In this document: piece after piece, positions 8,194 through 15,551 of the stretch
Layout of the letters: each line of letters begins with the position of its first letter
How positions within the stretch are numbered: the first letter of the stretch is position 1
Origin: Thermoleophilia bacterium
GTDB taxonomy: Bacteria > Actinomycetota > Thermoleophilia > Gaiellales > JAICJC01
Length of the DNA stretch: 47,924 nucleotides
Direction of reading: 5' to 3'
Assembly: GCA_025928435.1 (NCBI GenBank)
Contig: JAICJM010000006.1
Coordinates: 1 to 47,924 of the forward strand
Translations under genes and position numbers: made by a program
Notes under the pieces: model-generated
Told to the model about the DNA's origin: nothing
Seen by the model: the letters and a program-made list of their open reading frames with translations, nothing else
The model's database searches: none

Positions 8194-8854
8194 CCTGCCG
8201 GGCGGACGCGGGACGGAGGCTGGGGTGCTCGGGGCCGATGCCGGCCGCCGCGAGCTCGCGCTCGACCCGCAGGGCGCGCTCGGCGGAGCCCTCCCCGCCG
8301 GCGAGGTCGTCGGTCGCGTCGGCGAGCAGCGAGAGCACCTGGTCGAAGCGCTGCGCGGTGCCCTCGCCGGCCAGCTCGCCGCGGCCGTCGACGTGCACGA
8401 AGTACGGGCTGGCCGGAACGTCGTAGTCGAGCCACGTCCCGCTGGACATGACCACGCGCACGCCCGGCGGGGTCAGCTCCCGCAGCCGGGCCGGGCTCTC
8501 GTGGCTCGGGTCCTTGGTGACGACGAGCAGGCCGACGCCCTCGGGCAGCCGCGTGCGCGGGTCGGCGAACGCCTCCCAGAACGCCGCGCAGGTGCTGCAC
8601 CCGGACGTCAGGAACGCGAGCAGCGTCGCCGTCCCGGGGCGGGTCACGCCGACGTGCATCGCATCGCCCGCGAGCGACACGCCGGACACGTCGTGCGCGG
8701 CCGTCGACGTGCGCGCCGGGGCCGCGGTCGCCGTCCCGCCCGGCTGCAGCTCGTCCAGGCGGCGCAGGATCTCGGCGTGGCTGCGGAGCAGCCCGCCGAC
8801 GAGCAGGACGAGCAGGACGAGCAGCAGGGTCTCGACGGTGACGACCGCCGTCAC
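8177..8854 (-). CDS. Membrane-anchored thioredoxin-like protein (MauD/TlpA-like)
   Basis: This 225-residue protein has an N-terminal membrane anchor (residues 6-23) and then an extracytoplasmic thioredoxin fold. The redox motif is CSTC, Cys86-Cys89 in FLTSGCSTCAAFW. The start GTG overlaps the stop of the light-chain-like gene (8851-8854), so the two are translationally coupled. In methylotrophs MauD is the disulfide-handling partner needed to assemble the disulfide-rich MauA light chain, and gene order and content here argue for the same job. It should shuttle thiol-disulfide equivalents outside the membrane, receiving electrons from the MauE-like protein. A general ResA/TlpA role cannot be excluded. 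Confidence 0.85.
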   Translation of the reverse strand: MTAVVTVETLLLVLLVLLVGGLLRSHAEILRRLDELQPGGTATAAPARTSTAAHDVSGVSLAGDAMHVGVTRPGTATLLAFLTSGCSTCAAFWEAFADPRTRLPEGVGLLVVTKDPSHESPARLRELTPPGVRVVMSSGTWLDYDVPASPYFVHVDGRGELAGEGTAQRFDQVLSLLADATDDLAGGEGSAERALRVERELAAAGIGPEHPSLRPASARQGDGAG

Positions 8855-9486
8855 AGGGCACCCCCGCCCGCGCCCAGGCCGGTGTACGGCGGCGCGGCCG
8901 CGCCCTTGACCAGGCAGGCCGCCTCGTGGCCGCAGGTCCTGTCGTCGACGAGGACGTGCCGGGAGCACTGGCCGGGAAACAGCCGGCCCGGGTTCTGGCA
9001 GGTGATCATGCGGCACACGACCTCAGTCACCTTGCCGACGTGCGTGTTGCACTGCCCGTAGCGGAAGACGTTGCAGCAGGTCGACCGGTGGCCGCACTCG
9101 CCCTCCGCGCAGGAGCACCCGTGCGGACAGTGCTGCCCCGGGAGGCGGTTGCAGTCGATGTAGTACCGCACGCCCTCCGACGCGCACAGCTGGGTGCCGC
9201 GGTAGTTCGTGCACTTCCACCAGCCGCCCATGAAGGTGTAGGGCGGGCAGGTGTTCGAGCCACCGGTGATCGTGCAGCAGAACTCGGTCCAGCCGTCGCA
9301 ACAGCGCGCGCCGGGCCGGCAGTTGCGGCAGGTGATGACGGCTTCGGCGCTCCCGGGCCGGAGCAGGTAGCGCAGGGGCGCCACCGCGAGGGCCGAGCCG
9401 CCGATGGCGACGCGCACGAGCATGCCGCGGCGCGACGTGCGCCGCTCGAGCAGGCGCGAGGCGGCCGAGACGAGCCGGTCGGTCAC
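8851..9486 (-). CDS. Cys-rich methylamine dehydrogenase light chain-like protein
   Basis: This 211-residue exported protein begins with a Tat-type signal (SRRGMLV at 18-24, then a hydrophobic stretch ending near Ala49). The mature part holds 22 cysteines, enough for eleven disulfides. The order of cysteines and the motifs TCPP and Cys-x11-Cys match the MauA light chain. The first TTQ tryptophan has counterparts in Trp89/Trp90 of GGWWKC. The position matching the second TTQ tryptophan (before the Cys146 of the Cys-x11-Cys pair) is Gln145. Without that residue the tryptophan tryptophylquinone cofactor cannot form, and no heavy-chain gene is present. A methylamine dehydrogenase activity is therefore unlikely and the real role is unknown. 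Both ends use GTGA overlaps. Confidence 0.85.
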   Translation of the reverse strand: MTDRLVSAASRLLERRTSRRGMLVRVAIGGSALAVAPLRYLLRPGSAEAVITCRNCRPGARCCDGWTEFCCTITGGSNTCPPYTFMGGWWKCTNYRGTQLCASEGVRYYIDCNRLPGQHCPHGCSCAEGECGHRSTCCNVFRYGQCNTHVGKVTEVVCRMITCQNPGRLFPGQCSRHVLVDDRTCGHEAACLVKGAAAPPYTGLGAGGGAL

Positions 9487-10022
9487 GCGGCGCTCCCGCG
9501 CGGCCGGTAGGCGGCCATCGCCTCCGGCAGACGGCCGAGCACGAGCGTCACGGCGTAGGCGGCGGCGCAGCAGCCGGCGACGAGCGCGATCCCCGGCAGC
9601 GGGGCGCGGGCGGCCAGCTCGGGCAGGCCCGGCGGCGGGCCGGCCGCGGCGACGGCGGCCACGACCGCCGCGCCGGCATCGAAGGCCGCGTGCAAGGGAG
9701 ACGGGGGCGCGTCGGCGCCGAAGCACCCGCACGACCCGGCCGGCTCGGCCGCGAGCAGCAGCCGCAGGGCGAAGGCGCCGAGGACGGCGTACAGGGCGGC
9801 CATGAGCGCGAGCGCGGGCGGCGACGGCGCCACGAGCACGAGGGCGCCGATCGCCGCTTCTGTCATCCCCGCCACGCGGGCCGGGAGCGCTCCGGAGGGC
9901 AGCCCCGCCGAGCGCAGCGCGTCGGCCGCGGAGGCCGGCGAGCGCAGCTTGCCCGCTCCCGCCACCACCAACACGACCGCCAGCACGGAGACCAGCGGCC
10001 CCGCTACCGACGCGCCGACCAC
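9483..10022 (-). CDS. MauE/DoxX-like redox-associated membrane protein
   Basis: This 179-residue protein has four predicted membrane helices (about 8-22, 52-75, 76-91 and 145-165). It carries the motif SCGCFG (Cys98, Cys100) with downstream PPSPLH, typical of MauE-like proteins of the DoxX clan. In mau operons MauE works with MauD in supplying oxidising or reducing equivalents for disulfide formation in the light chain. It is the first gene of the cassette and is coupled by a GTGA overlap (9483-9486) to the light-chain-like gene. Upstream lies a double palindrome (10065-10093) and then RNase D, also on the minus strand. Confidence 0.85.
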   Translation of the reverse strand: MVGASVAGPLVSVLAVVLVVAGAGKLRSPASAADALRSAGLPSGALPARVAGMTEAAIGALVLVAPSPPALALMAALYAVLGAFALRLLLAAEPAGSCGCFGADAPPSPLHAAFDAGAAVVAAVAAAGPPPGLPELAARAPLPGIALVAGCCAAAYAVTLVLGRLPEAMAAYRPRGSAA

Positions 10023-10064
10023 TGGCGGATAGCGTAGCGAGGGGGTCCGCGGACAGCGAGAATC

Positions 10065-10093
10065 GGGGACAGTCCCCGACGGGGACTGTCCCC
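10065..10093. repeat. Double 13-nt palindrome between rnd and the Mau-like operon
   Basis: GGGGACAGTCCCC and GGGGACTGTCCCC stand 3 nt apart. Each is a palindrome around one central base, and the two are also exact reverse complements, so a 13-bp hairpin with a 3-nt loop can form. It fills the 75-bp gap between the RNase D and MauE-like genes. It may be a REP-like mobile repeat, a transcription stop or a dimeric operator. No T-tract follows on either strand. Confidence 0.75.
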
Positions 10094-10097
10094 AGGT

Positions 10098-11264
10098 TTA
10101 GCCGGCCTGCTCGGCCACGTGCGGCGCGCGGGGCAGGACGCGCAACGCGATCTCGCCGCGCAGCAGGCGCAGCAGCGAGTCGCCGGCCAGCTCCCGCCGC
10201 CACCCCGAGAGCAGGGGATGGTCGCCGTCGTTCTCCATGGCCTGGCCCGCGATCAGCGCCTCGAGCTCCGCCCGGGTGGCCACGAGCTCCGACGCCACCC
10301 CGGCCTCCGCGCAGCGGGCCTGGAGCACCGCGCTCGCGAGCGGGAGCACCACGCGCACCCGCCGCCGCACCTCGCCGGGGAGGTCGCCCTCGGAGGCTCC
10401 GGACGGCGCCGGCCCCGCCCCCGCCACCGCCGCGAGCAGGCCGTCGAGCTGCGCGCCCTTGCGCAGCTGCAGCCCGCGGATCGACTCGGCATCGCGCGGG
10501 GTGCGCGGGCGCCGGCGCGCGATCTCGATCAGCGTCGCGTCCTTGATCAGCCACGAGGCGGGCAGGTCGCGGCGGCGGGCCTCTCGCTCGCGCCACGCGG
10601 CCGCCGCGGCCAGGGCGGAGACCTGCTCGCCCCGGAGCCGCCCGCGCCCGCTCACCCGGCGCCACGCCAGCTCGGGGTCCTGCACCAGCGTGGCGCCGTC
10701 GCCGTAACGCTGCTCCATCTCCTCGTCCACCCATGCATCCCGGCCCTGGTCGGCCAGGCGCGCCCGCAGCGCCCGGGCGGCGGCCAGCAGGTGGCGGACG
10801 TCGTCGGCCGCGTACTCGATCTGGGTCGGCGTGAGCGGCCGCCGCGACCAGTCGGTGAACCCCTCGTCGTGGCGGAGCCGCACGCCCACCGCCTGGTCGA
10901 GCAGGCGCTCCAGCGAGGGTGAGCCGCCGTAGCCGGCGAACCCCGCCGCCACCTGGGTGTCGAACACGTTGCGCGGCCGCACGTCGTGATGGAGGACGAA
11001 TGCCGCCAGGTCGCCGGAGGGGGCGTGCATCACCTTCTCGACCCCCGGATCGGCCATCAGCTCCGCGACGGGCTCGAGCGGCGCCCCGGACAGGGGGTCG
11101 ATGACCGCGAGCCGCTCGGCCGTTGCCAGCTGCACCAGGCACAGCGCCGGCGCGTAGGTGCGCTCCCAGACGAACTCGGTGTCGACCGCACACGTGCCCT
11201 CTGCCCGCGCCTGGTCGAGCAGCGGGCCCAGTGCCGAACCCGTCGTGATCTGCTCGAGCTCCAT
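10098..11264 (-). CDS. rnd: Ribonuclease D
   Basis: This 388-residue 3'-5' exoribonuclease is of the DEDDy class. Visible catalytic residues are Asp28 and Glu30 (VDTEF), Asp85 (HAPSGDLAAF), and Tyr151 with Asp155 (YAADD). An HRDC domain follows at about 205-290 and a C-terminal helical region continues to the end. RNase D trims tRNA and other small RNA 3' ends. It is divergently arranged with nfeD, with only 36 bp between starts. A very short leader or leaderless mRNA is therefore likely. Confidence 0.93.
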   Translation of the reverse strand: MELEQITTGSALGPLLDQARAEGTCAVDTEFVWERTYAPALCLVQLATAERLAVIDPLSGAPLEPVAELMADPGVEKVMHAPSGDLAAFVLHHDVRPRNVFDTQVAAGFAGYGGSPSLERLLDQAVGVRLRHDEGFTDWSRRPLTPTQIEYAADDVRHLLAAARALRARLADQGRDAWVDEEMEQRYGDGATLVQDPELAWRRVSGRGRLRGEQVSALAAAAAWREREARRRDLPASWLIKDATLIEIARRRPRTPRDAESIRGLQLRKGAQLDGLLAAVAGAGPAPSGASEGDLPGEVRRRVRVVLPLASAVLQARCAEAGVASELVATRAELEALIAGQAMENDGDHPLLSGWRRELAGDSLLRLLRGEIALRVLPRAPHVAEQAG

Positions 11265-11300
11265 GGACTAGCGGAGTATTGCGCACTACTGTTGACAGGT

Positions 11301-11780
11301 ATGGAAGCGTGGGTGGTATGGGTGGTCATCGCAGTGGTGCTGCTGGTCGCCGAGGCGACCACCTCCGCGTTCGTCGCCGTCTACTTCGGGCTCGCCGCGC
11401 TCGTCACCGCGGCGGTCGCCGCGGCCGGGCTCGGCGCGCCGGTCCAGCTGATCGCGTTCATCGCCCTGTCGGTGGGCAGCATGCTCGCCACCCGGCCCGC
11501 CCTCAAGCGGGCCGCGGGCAAGGGCGGCGGCATCCGAACGGGCGTCGACGCGATGCAGGGCCGGGTCGGCGTCGTCACCCGCCCGATCGGCGAGCTCGAG
11601 CCCGGCCAGGTCAAGATCGGCGGGGAGACCTGGACGGCCCGGTGCTACTACGACGAGGAGGCGATCCCGGCCGGGAGCCGGGTCGAGGTCGTCAAGGTCG
11701 AAGGGGTCACGGCGCTCGTGATCCCCGCGCCGTCGCCGTACGGCGATTCCGCACTCGAGCAGGGAGAGTCCCATGGTTGA
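11301..11780 (+). CDS. NfeD-family membrane protein
   Basis: This 159-residue protein has two or three membrane helices (residues 2-20, 24-45 and 48-63) followed by a soluble OB-fold domain (about 80-150; GRVGVVTRPIGELEPGQVKIGGE), the short NfeD architecture. NfeD proteins partner SPFH/stomatin proteins in membrane microdomains, and that partner is the next gene, overlapping by 8 nt. The ATG at 11301 is chosen because the longer in-frame extension lies antisense to RNase D and has no hydrophobic or conserved features. Confidence 0.88.
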   Translation: MEAWVVWVVIAVVLLVAEATTSAFVAVYFGLAALVTAAVAAAGLGAPVQLIAFIALSVGSMLATRPALKRAAGKGGGIRTGVDAMQGRVGVVTRPIGELEPGQVKIGGETWTARCYYDEEAIPAGSRVEVVKVEGVTALVIPAPSPYGDSALEQGESHG

Positions 11781-12747
11781 GCTGATCGCGCTCATCGCGC
11801 TGGTCGTCCTCGCGCTGGTCGTCGTCGGGAGCTCTGTGCGGGTGATCCAGCAGAGCACCGTCGGGGTCGTCCAGCGGCTGGGCCGCTACCAGCGCACCCT
11901 GGGCCCGGGCGTCCACCTGCTGGTGCCGATGCTCGACCGCGTCAGCGCGACCGTGGACATGAAGGAGACGGTGCAGGCGTTCCCGCCCCAGCCGGTGATC
12001 ACGCAGGACAACGTCACGATCGGCATCGACACCGTCGTCTACTACCAGGTCACCGACGCCGTGAAGTCGACCTACGAGGTCGCGAACGTGCTGCAGGCGA
12101 TGGAGCAGCTGACCGTCACGACGCTGCGCAACGTCGTCGGGTCGATGACGCTCGAGGACACGCTGACGAGCCGCGATCAGATCAACTCGCAGCTGCGCAT
12201 CGTGCTGGACGAGGCGACCGAGAAGTGGGGCGTGCGGGTGACGCGCGTCGAGCTCAAGAGCATCGACCCGCCGCGCACGATCCAGGAGGCGATGGAGCAG
12301 CAGATGCGCGCCGACCGGGCCAAGCGGGCGGCCGTCCTCCAGGCCGAGGGCGAGAAGCAGGCGGCCATCCTGCGGGCCGAGGGGCTGCGCCAGGCCGCCA
12401 TCCTGAACGCCGAGGCCGACCAGAAGTCGAACGTGCTGCGGGCCGAGGGCGAGAAGCAGGCCCGCGCGCTGCGGGCCGAAGGCGAGGCGCAGGCGCTGGG
12501 CAAGATCTTCGAGACGGTGCGGGAGACCGGGATCGCGCCGGCCGACATGCTCGGCTACAAGTACCTCGAGGCGCTGCCGGCGGTGGCCGACGGCGACGCC
12601 AACAAGCTGCTCCTGCTGCCCACGGGCGCCGCCGACGCGATGGGCGCCGTGGCGGGGCTGGGGTCGGCGTTCGCCGAGGGCATGGCGCCGCCGAGGGAGC
12701 GCCGCGATCGGCGGTCGCCGCCGCCGCCCGTGGACGCGGGCGCCTGA
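11773..12747 (+). CDS. SPFH/Band 7 stomatin-like protein
   Basis: This 324-residue protein has an N-terminal membrane helix (3-20) and an SPFH/PHB domain (about 22-185, with RLGRYQRTLGPGVHLLVP). A long heptad-rich coiled coil at 180-250 is built from repeated RAEGEKQA-type units, and the Pro/Arg-rich tail may be disordered. Such proteins oligomerise on the cytoplasmic face and organise lipid-raft-like zones and proteases. It is coupled to nfeD by an 8-nt overlap, the usual pairing. It resembles QmcA-type paraslipins. Confidence 0.9.
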   Translation: MVELIALIALVVLALVVVGSSVRVIQQSTVGVVQRLGRYQRTLGPGVHLLVPMLDRVSATVDMKETVQAFPPQPVITQDNVTIGIDTVVYYQVTDAVKSTYEVANVLQAMEQLTVTTLRNVVGSMTLEDTLTSRDQINSQLRIVLDEATEKWGVRVTRVELKSIDPPRTIQEAMEQQMRADRAKRAAVLQAEGEKQAAILRAEGLRQAAILNAEADQKSNVLRAEGEKQARALRAEGEAQALGKIFETVRETGIAPADMLGYKYLEALPAVADGDANKLLLLPTGAADAMGAVAGLGSAFAEGMAPPRERRDRRSPPPPVDAGA

Positions 12748-12809
12748 AAACGCGTTTGCGGTCGTGCGGCCGGGCGGGCCGGAATCGCTTGTAGAATGCG
12801 CCCCGTCCC

Positions 12810-13559
12810 GTGAAGGTGCCCATGCTTCGACTGCGCCCGCTCGTCCTGGCCGCGTTCACAGCGGTCATCGTGCTGGCGTTCACGGCGGCCCCCGCGGCCG
12901 CGGACACGGCGACGTTCCGGCACCCGGCGGGACCGGCGTCGCACGCGATGGACAACGTCTACCGGGCCGTGCTCGGCGTCACCGTCACGATCTTCGTGCT
13001 CGTCGGCGGCTGGCTGCTCTACTCGGCTCTGCGCTTCCGCGTCCGCCCCGGCGACCCGGACATCGAGCCGCCCCAGGTGCACGGGTCGACCCGGCTCGAG
13101 GTGGGATGGACGCTCGCGCCGGTGCTCGTCCTGGCGGCGCTCGCCGCGTACACGCTCGACAACGTCGGCACCGTCAAGAACGCCCCGTCGAACGCCATGA
13201 TCGTGGACGTGAAGGCGCAGCAGTTCTCGTTCTCGTACCTCTACGGCGCGAATTCAGGCGCCCCCGGCAAGGCCCCGACGGACGCGGCGACCCTCGTGGT
13301 CCCGGTGCGCACGCCCGTGAAGCTCGAGGTGCGTTCGGTCGACGTCGCCCACGACTGGTGGGTGCCGTCGCTCGGCCCCAAGATCGACGCGATCCCCGGC
13401 CAGACCAACACGACCTGGTTCCAGGCGGACCACACGGGCACGTACACCGGCCAGTGCGCCGAGTTCTGCGGGCTCGGCCACGCCACGATGACGATCACGG
13501 TGAAGGTCGTCACGAAGGCCGACTGGAACGACTACACCGCGAAGCTTCAGAGCACGTGA
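12810..13559 (+). CDS. Cytochrome c oxidase subunit II (no cytochrome c tail)
   Basis: This 249-residue subunit has a signal peptide (1-31), a membrane hairpin (about 52-72 and 97-115) and the CuA cupredoxin domain. The binuclear copper ligands are visible in CAEFCGLGHATM: Cys216, Glu218, Cys220, His224 and Met227. It accepts electrons from a soluble cytochrome or cupredoxin and passes them to subunit I, whose gene starts 4 nt downstream. Unlike the second subunit II of this window, it has no fused cytochrome c. A TAGAAT at 12792-12797 is a possible -10, putting the transcription start very near the GTG at 12810. In-frame codons at 12816 and 12822 are alternatives. Confidence 0.93.
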   Translation: MKVPMLRLRPLVLAAFTAVIVLAFTAAPAAADTATFRHPAGPASHAMDNVYRAVLGVTVTIFVLVGGWLLYSALRFRVRPGDPDIEPPQVHGSTRLEVGWTLAPVLVLAALAAYTLDNVGTVKNAPSNAMIVDVKAQQFSFSYLYGANSGAPGKAPTDAATLVVPVRTPVKLEVRSVDVAHDWWVPSLGPKIDAIPGQTNTTWFQADHTGTYTGQCAEFCGLGHATMTITVKVVTKADWNDYTAKLQST

Positions 13560-13563
13560 CCCG

Positions 13564-15207
13564 ATGGTGACCGAAACCCACACCGGCCCACAGGCCACCG
13601 CCGCCCGCCCCGCCACCGGCCTTTGGTCGTGGGTGACCACCGTCGACCACAAGCGGATCGGGATCCTGTACCTCTACACCACCTTCTTCTTCTTCGCGGT
13701 GGGCGGGCTGATGGCGCTGGCGATCCGGCTCCAGCTCGAGCACGCGAACAACCAGGTGGTGTCGGCGGAGTCCTACGACCGCCTGTTCACGATGCACGGG
13801 ACGACGATGATCTTCCTCTTCGTCATCCCGGTGATGGCGGCCTTCGGGAATTACCTGGTGCCGCTTCAGATCGGGGCGCGCGACATGGCGTTCCCGAGGC
13901 TCAACGCCGCCTCGTACTGGCTGGTCCTCTTCGGCGGCATCGTGATGTACTCGAGCTTCCTGTGGGGCGGCGGCGCGGCCGACGCGGGCTGGACGGCCTA
14001 CCCGCCACTCTCGGTGCTGTCGCCCGGACACGGACTCGACCTCTGGATCGTCGGCCTGCACATCCTCGGCCTCGCGTCCCTGCTGGGCGCCATCAACTTC
14101 ATCTGCACGATCCACAACATGCGCGCGCCGGGGATGCGGCTCACGCGCATGCCGCTCTTCACCTGGGCGATCGACGTGTACGCCGTCATGCTCGTCGTCT
14201 CGGGCCCGGTGTTCGCCGGGGCGCTGACGCTGCTCCTGCTCGATCGCAACTACGGCACCAGCTTCTACCAGCCGGCCACCCACGGGCCGATCCTCTACCA
14301 GCACCTGTTCTGGTTCTACTCCCACCCGGTGGTCTACGTGATGGCGCTGCCGGGCTTCGGGATGATCTCCGAGATCGTCCCGGTGTTCTCCCGCAAGCCG
14401 CTCTTCGGCTACAAGGCGCTCGTCTACTCGCTGGTGGCGATCGCCTTCCTCGGGTTCCTCGTGTGGGGCCACCACATGTTTGCGGTCGGGTTCTCGACGC
14501 CGCTCCAGATCTGGTTCATGCTGACGTCGATGGCGATCGGCGTGCCGACCGGCGTCAAGATCTTCAACTGGATCGGCACGATGTGGATGGGCCGGATCCG
14601 GTTCGAACCGCCCATGCTGTACGCGGTCGCCTTCATCGGGATCTTCATGATCGGCGGGCTTTCCGGTATTTTCGTGGCGGCCTTTCCGATCGACCTGTAC
14701 GTGACCGACAGCTACTTCGTCGTGGCCCACTTCCACTACGTGCTGGGGTCGGTGCCCGTGTTCGCCGTGCTCGGCGGCCTCCACTACTGGTATCCCAAGT
14801 TCAGCGGCCGGATGCTCGACCGTGCCCTCGCCGTCCGGGCCTTCTGGATCGTCTTCATCGGGTTCAACATGACGTTCTTCCCGATGCATGACCTGGGCCT
14901 CTCGGGCATGCCCCGGCGCGTCAGCACGTACACGGACCACGCCTGGGACGCGGCCAACCTGATCTCGACGATCGGCGCCTTCGTGCTCGGCACGGGCGTG
15001 TTGCTGGTGCTCTGGAACTGCCTGCACTCGTTGCGGGCGGGCCGGATCGCGCCCGCCAACCCCTGGGGCGCCAACAGCCTCGAGTGGTACACGAGCTCGC
15101 CGCCGCCGCCGCACAACTTCGACGAGCTGCCGCCGATCCGCAGCGAGCGGCCGCTCTACGATCTGCGCCGCGACGCCGCCGCGGCACCCGCCGCCACGGG
15201 AGACTGA
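13564..15207 (+). CDS. Cytochrome c oxidase subunit I (A2-type)
   Basis: This 547-residue catalytic subunit has twelve predicted helices. His78 (FTMHGTTM) and His391 are the expected low-spin heme ligands. His254 in YSHPVVY, His303 and His304 in WGHHMF are the CuB ligands. Tyr258 would be the cross-linked tyrosine and His389 in AHFHYV the high-spin heme ligand. The K-channel side looks normal. The glutamate of the D-channel motif HPEVY is absent and replaced by the YS motif (YSHPVVY), which marks the A2 class. It reduces O2 to water and pumps protons. It lies between subunit II and two very small membrane subunits. Confidence 0.94.
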   Translation: MVTETHTGPQATAARPATGLWSWVTTVDHKRIGILYLYTTFFFFAVGGLMALAIRLQLEHANNQVVSAESYDRLFTMHGTTMIFLFVIPVMAAFGNYLVPLQIGARDMAFPRLNAASYWLVLFGGIVMYSSFLWGGGAADAGWTAYPPLSVLSPGHGLDLWIVGLHILGLASLLGAINFICTIHNMRAPGMRLTRMPLFTWAIDVYAVMLVVSGPVFAGALTLLLLDRNYGTSFYQPATHGPILYQHLFWFYSHPVVYVMALPGFGMISEIVPVFSRKPLFGYKALVYSLVAIAFLGFLVWGHHMFAVGFSTPLQIWFMLTSMAIGVPTGVKIFNWIGTMWMGRIRFEPPMLYAVAFIGIFMIGGLSGIFVAAFPIDLYVTDSYFVVAHFHYVLGSVPVFAVLGGLHYWYPKFSGRMLDRALAVRAFWIVFIGFNMTFFPMHDLGLSGMPRRVSTYTDHAWDAANLISTIGAFVLGTGVLLVLWNCLHSLRAGRIAPANPWGANSLEWYTSSPPPPHNFDELPPIRSERPLYDLRRDAAAAPAATGD

Positions 15208-15211
15208 CACG

Positions 15212-15328
15212 ATGCTCGACAGGCCCACCGCACAACGCAACCTCATCCTGGCCCTCAAGCTGGCGATCTTCGCCGCCCTCATGTTCGCGGGGACGCTGGT
15301 CGTCGGCATCCTGGTGCGCTATGGCTGA
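15212..15328 (+). CDS. Small single-helix oxidase-associated protein
   Basis: This 38-residue peptide begins MLDRPTAQRN, has one hydrophobic helix (about 12-34) and ends VRYG. Its ATG lies 4 nt after the subunit I stop, and its end overlaps the next start by 8 nt, so it belongs to the oxidase operon. Tiny single-helix subunits are common in A-type oxidases and could occupy this role, but I cannot name a family. Confidence 0.6.
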   Translation: MLDRPTAQRNLILALKLAIFAALMFAGTLVVGILVRYG

Positions 15329-15548
15329 TCGTGACCACACCGGCGGCGAGTTCCACCTCCCGTCGCCGTCGGCGCTCCCGTTCGCGACCTGCGTCGGTAT
15401 CGCGCTGGTGCTGGGCGGCCTCGTCCCGGACGCCCGCATCTGGCGGTTCGCGCTCGTCTCGATCGGCGCGATCATCGTCACCATCTTCGGCGCCCTGTGG
15501 CTGCGCGACTCCATCGAGGAGTACCGCAACCTGCCGCCGGAGTCCTGA
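15321..15548 (+). CDS. Small two-helix oxidase subunit (subunit IV-like)
   Basis: This 75-residue protein has a polar N-terminus (MADRDHTGGEFHLPSPS), two membrane helices (about 20-36 and 41-60) and an acidic cytoplasmic end. The size and the GGEFHLPSPS entry resemble small actinobacterial cytochrome oxidase subunit IV-type proteins. The ATG at 15321 overlaps the end of the preceding 38-residue frame. Longer in-frame starts would lie inside subunit I. No separate subunit III gene is present in this plus-strand cluster. Confidence 0.65.
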   Translation: MADRDHTGGEFHLPSPSALPFATCVGIALVLGGLVPDARIWRFALVSIGAIIVTIFGALWLRDSIEEYRNLPPES

Positions 15549-15551
15549 GCG

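Noticed and set aside
8851..9486. Functional methylamine dehydrogenase
   Set aside because: The second TTQ tryptophan, a heavy-chain gene and MauG are all absent.
13510..15309. 599-codon minus-strand frame opposite subunit I
   Set aside because: It is an antisense shadow of a clear oxidase gene, without motifs of its own.
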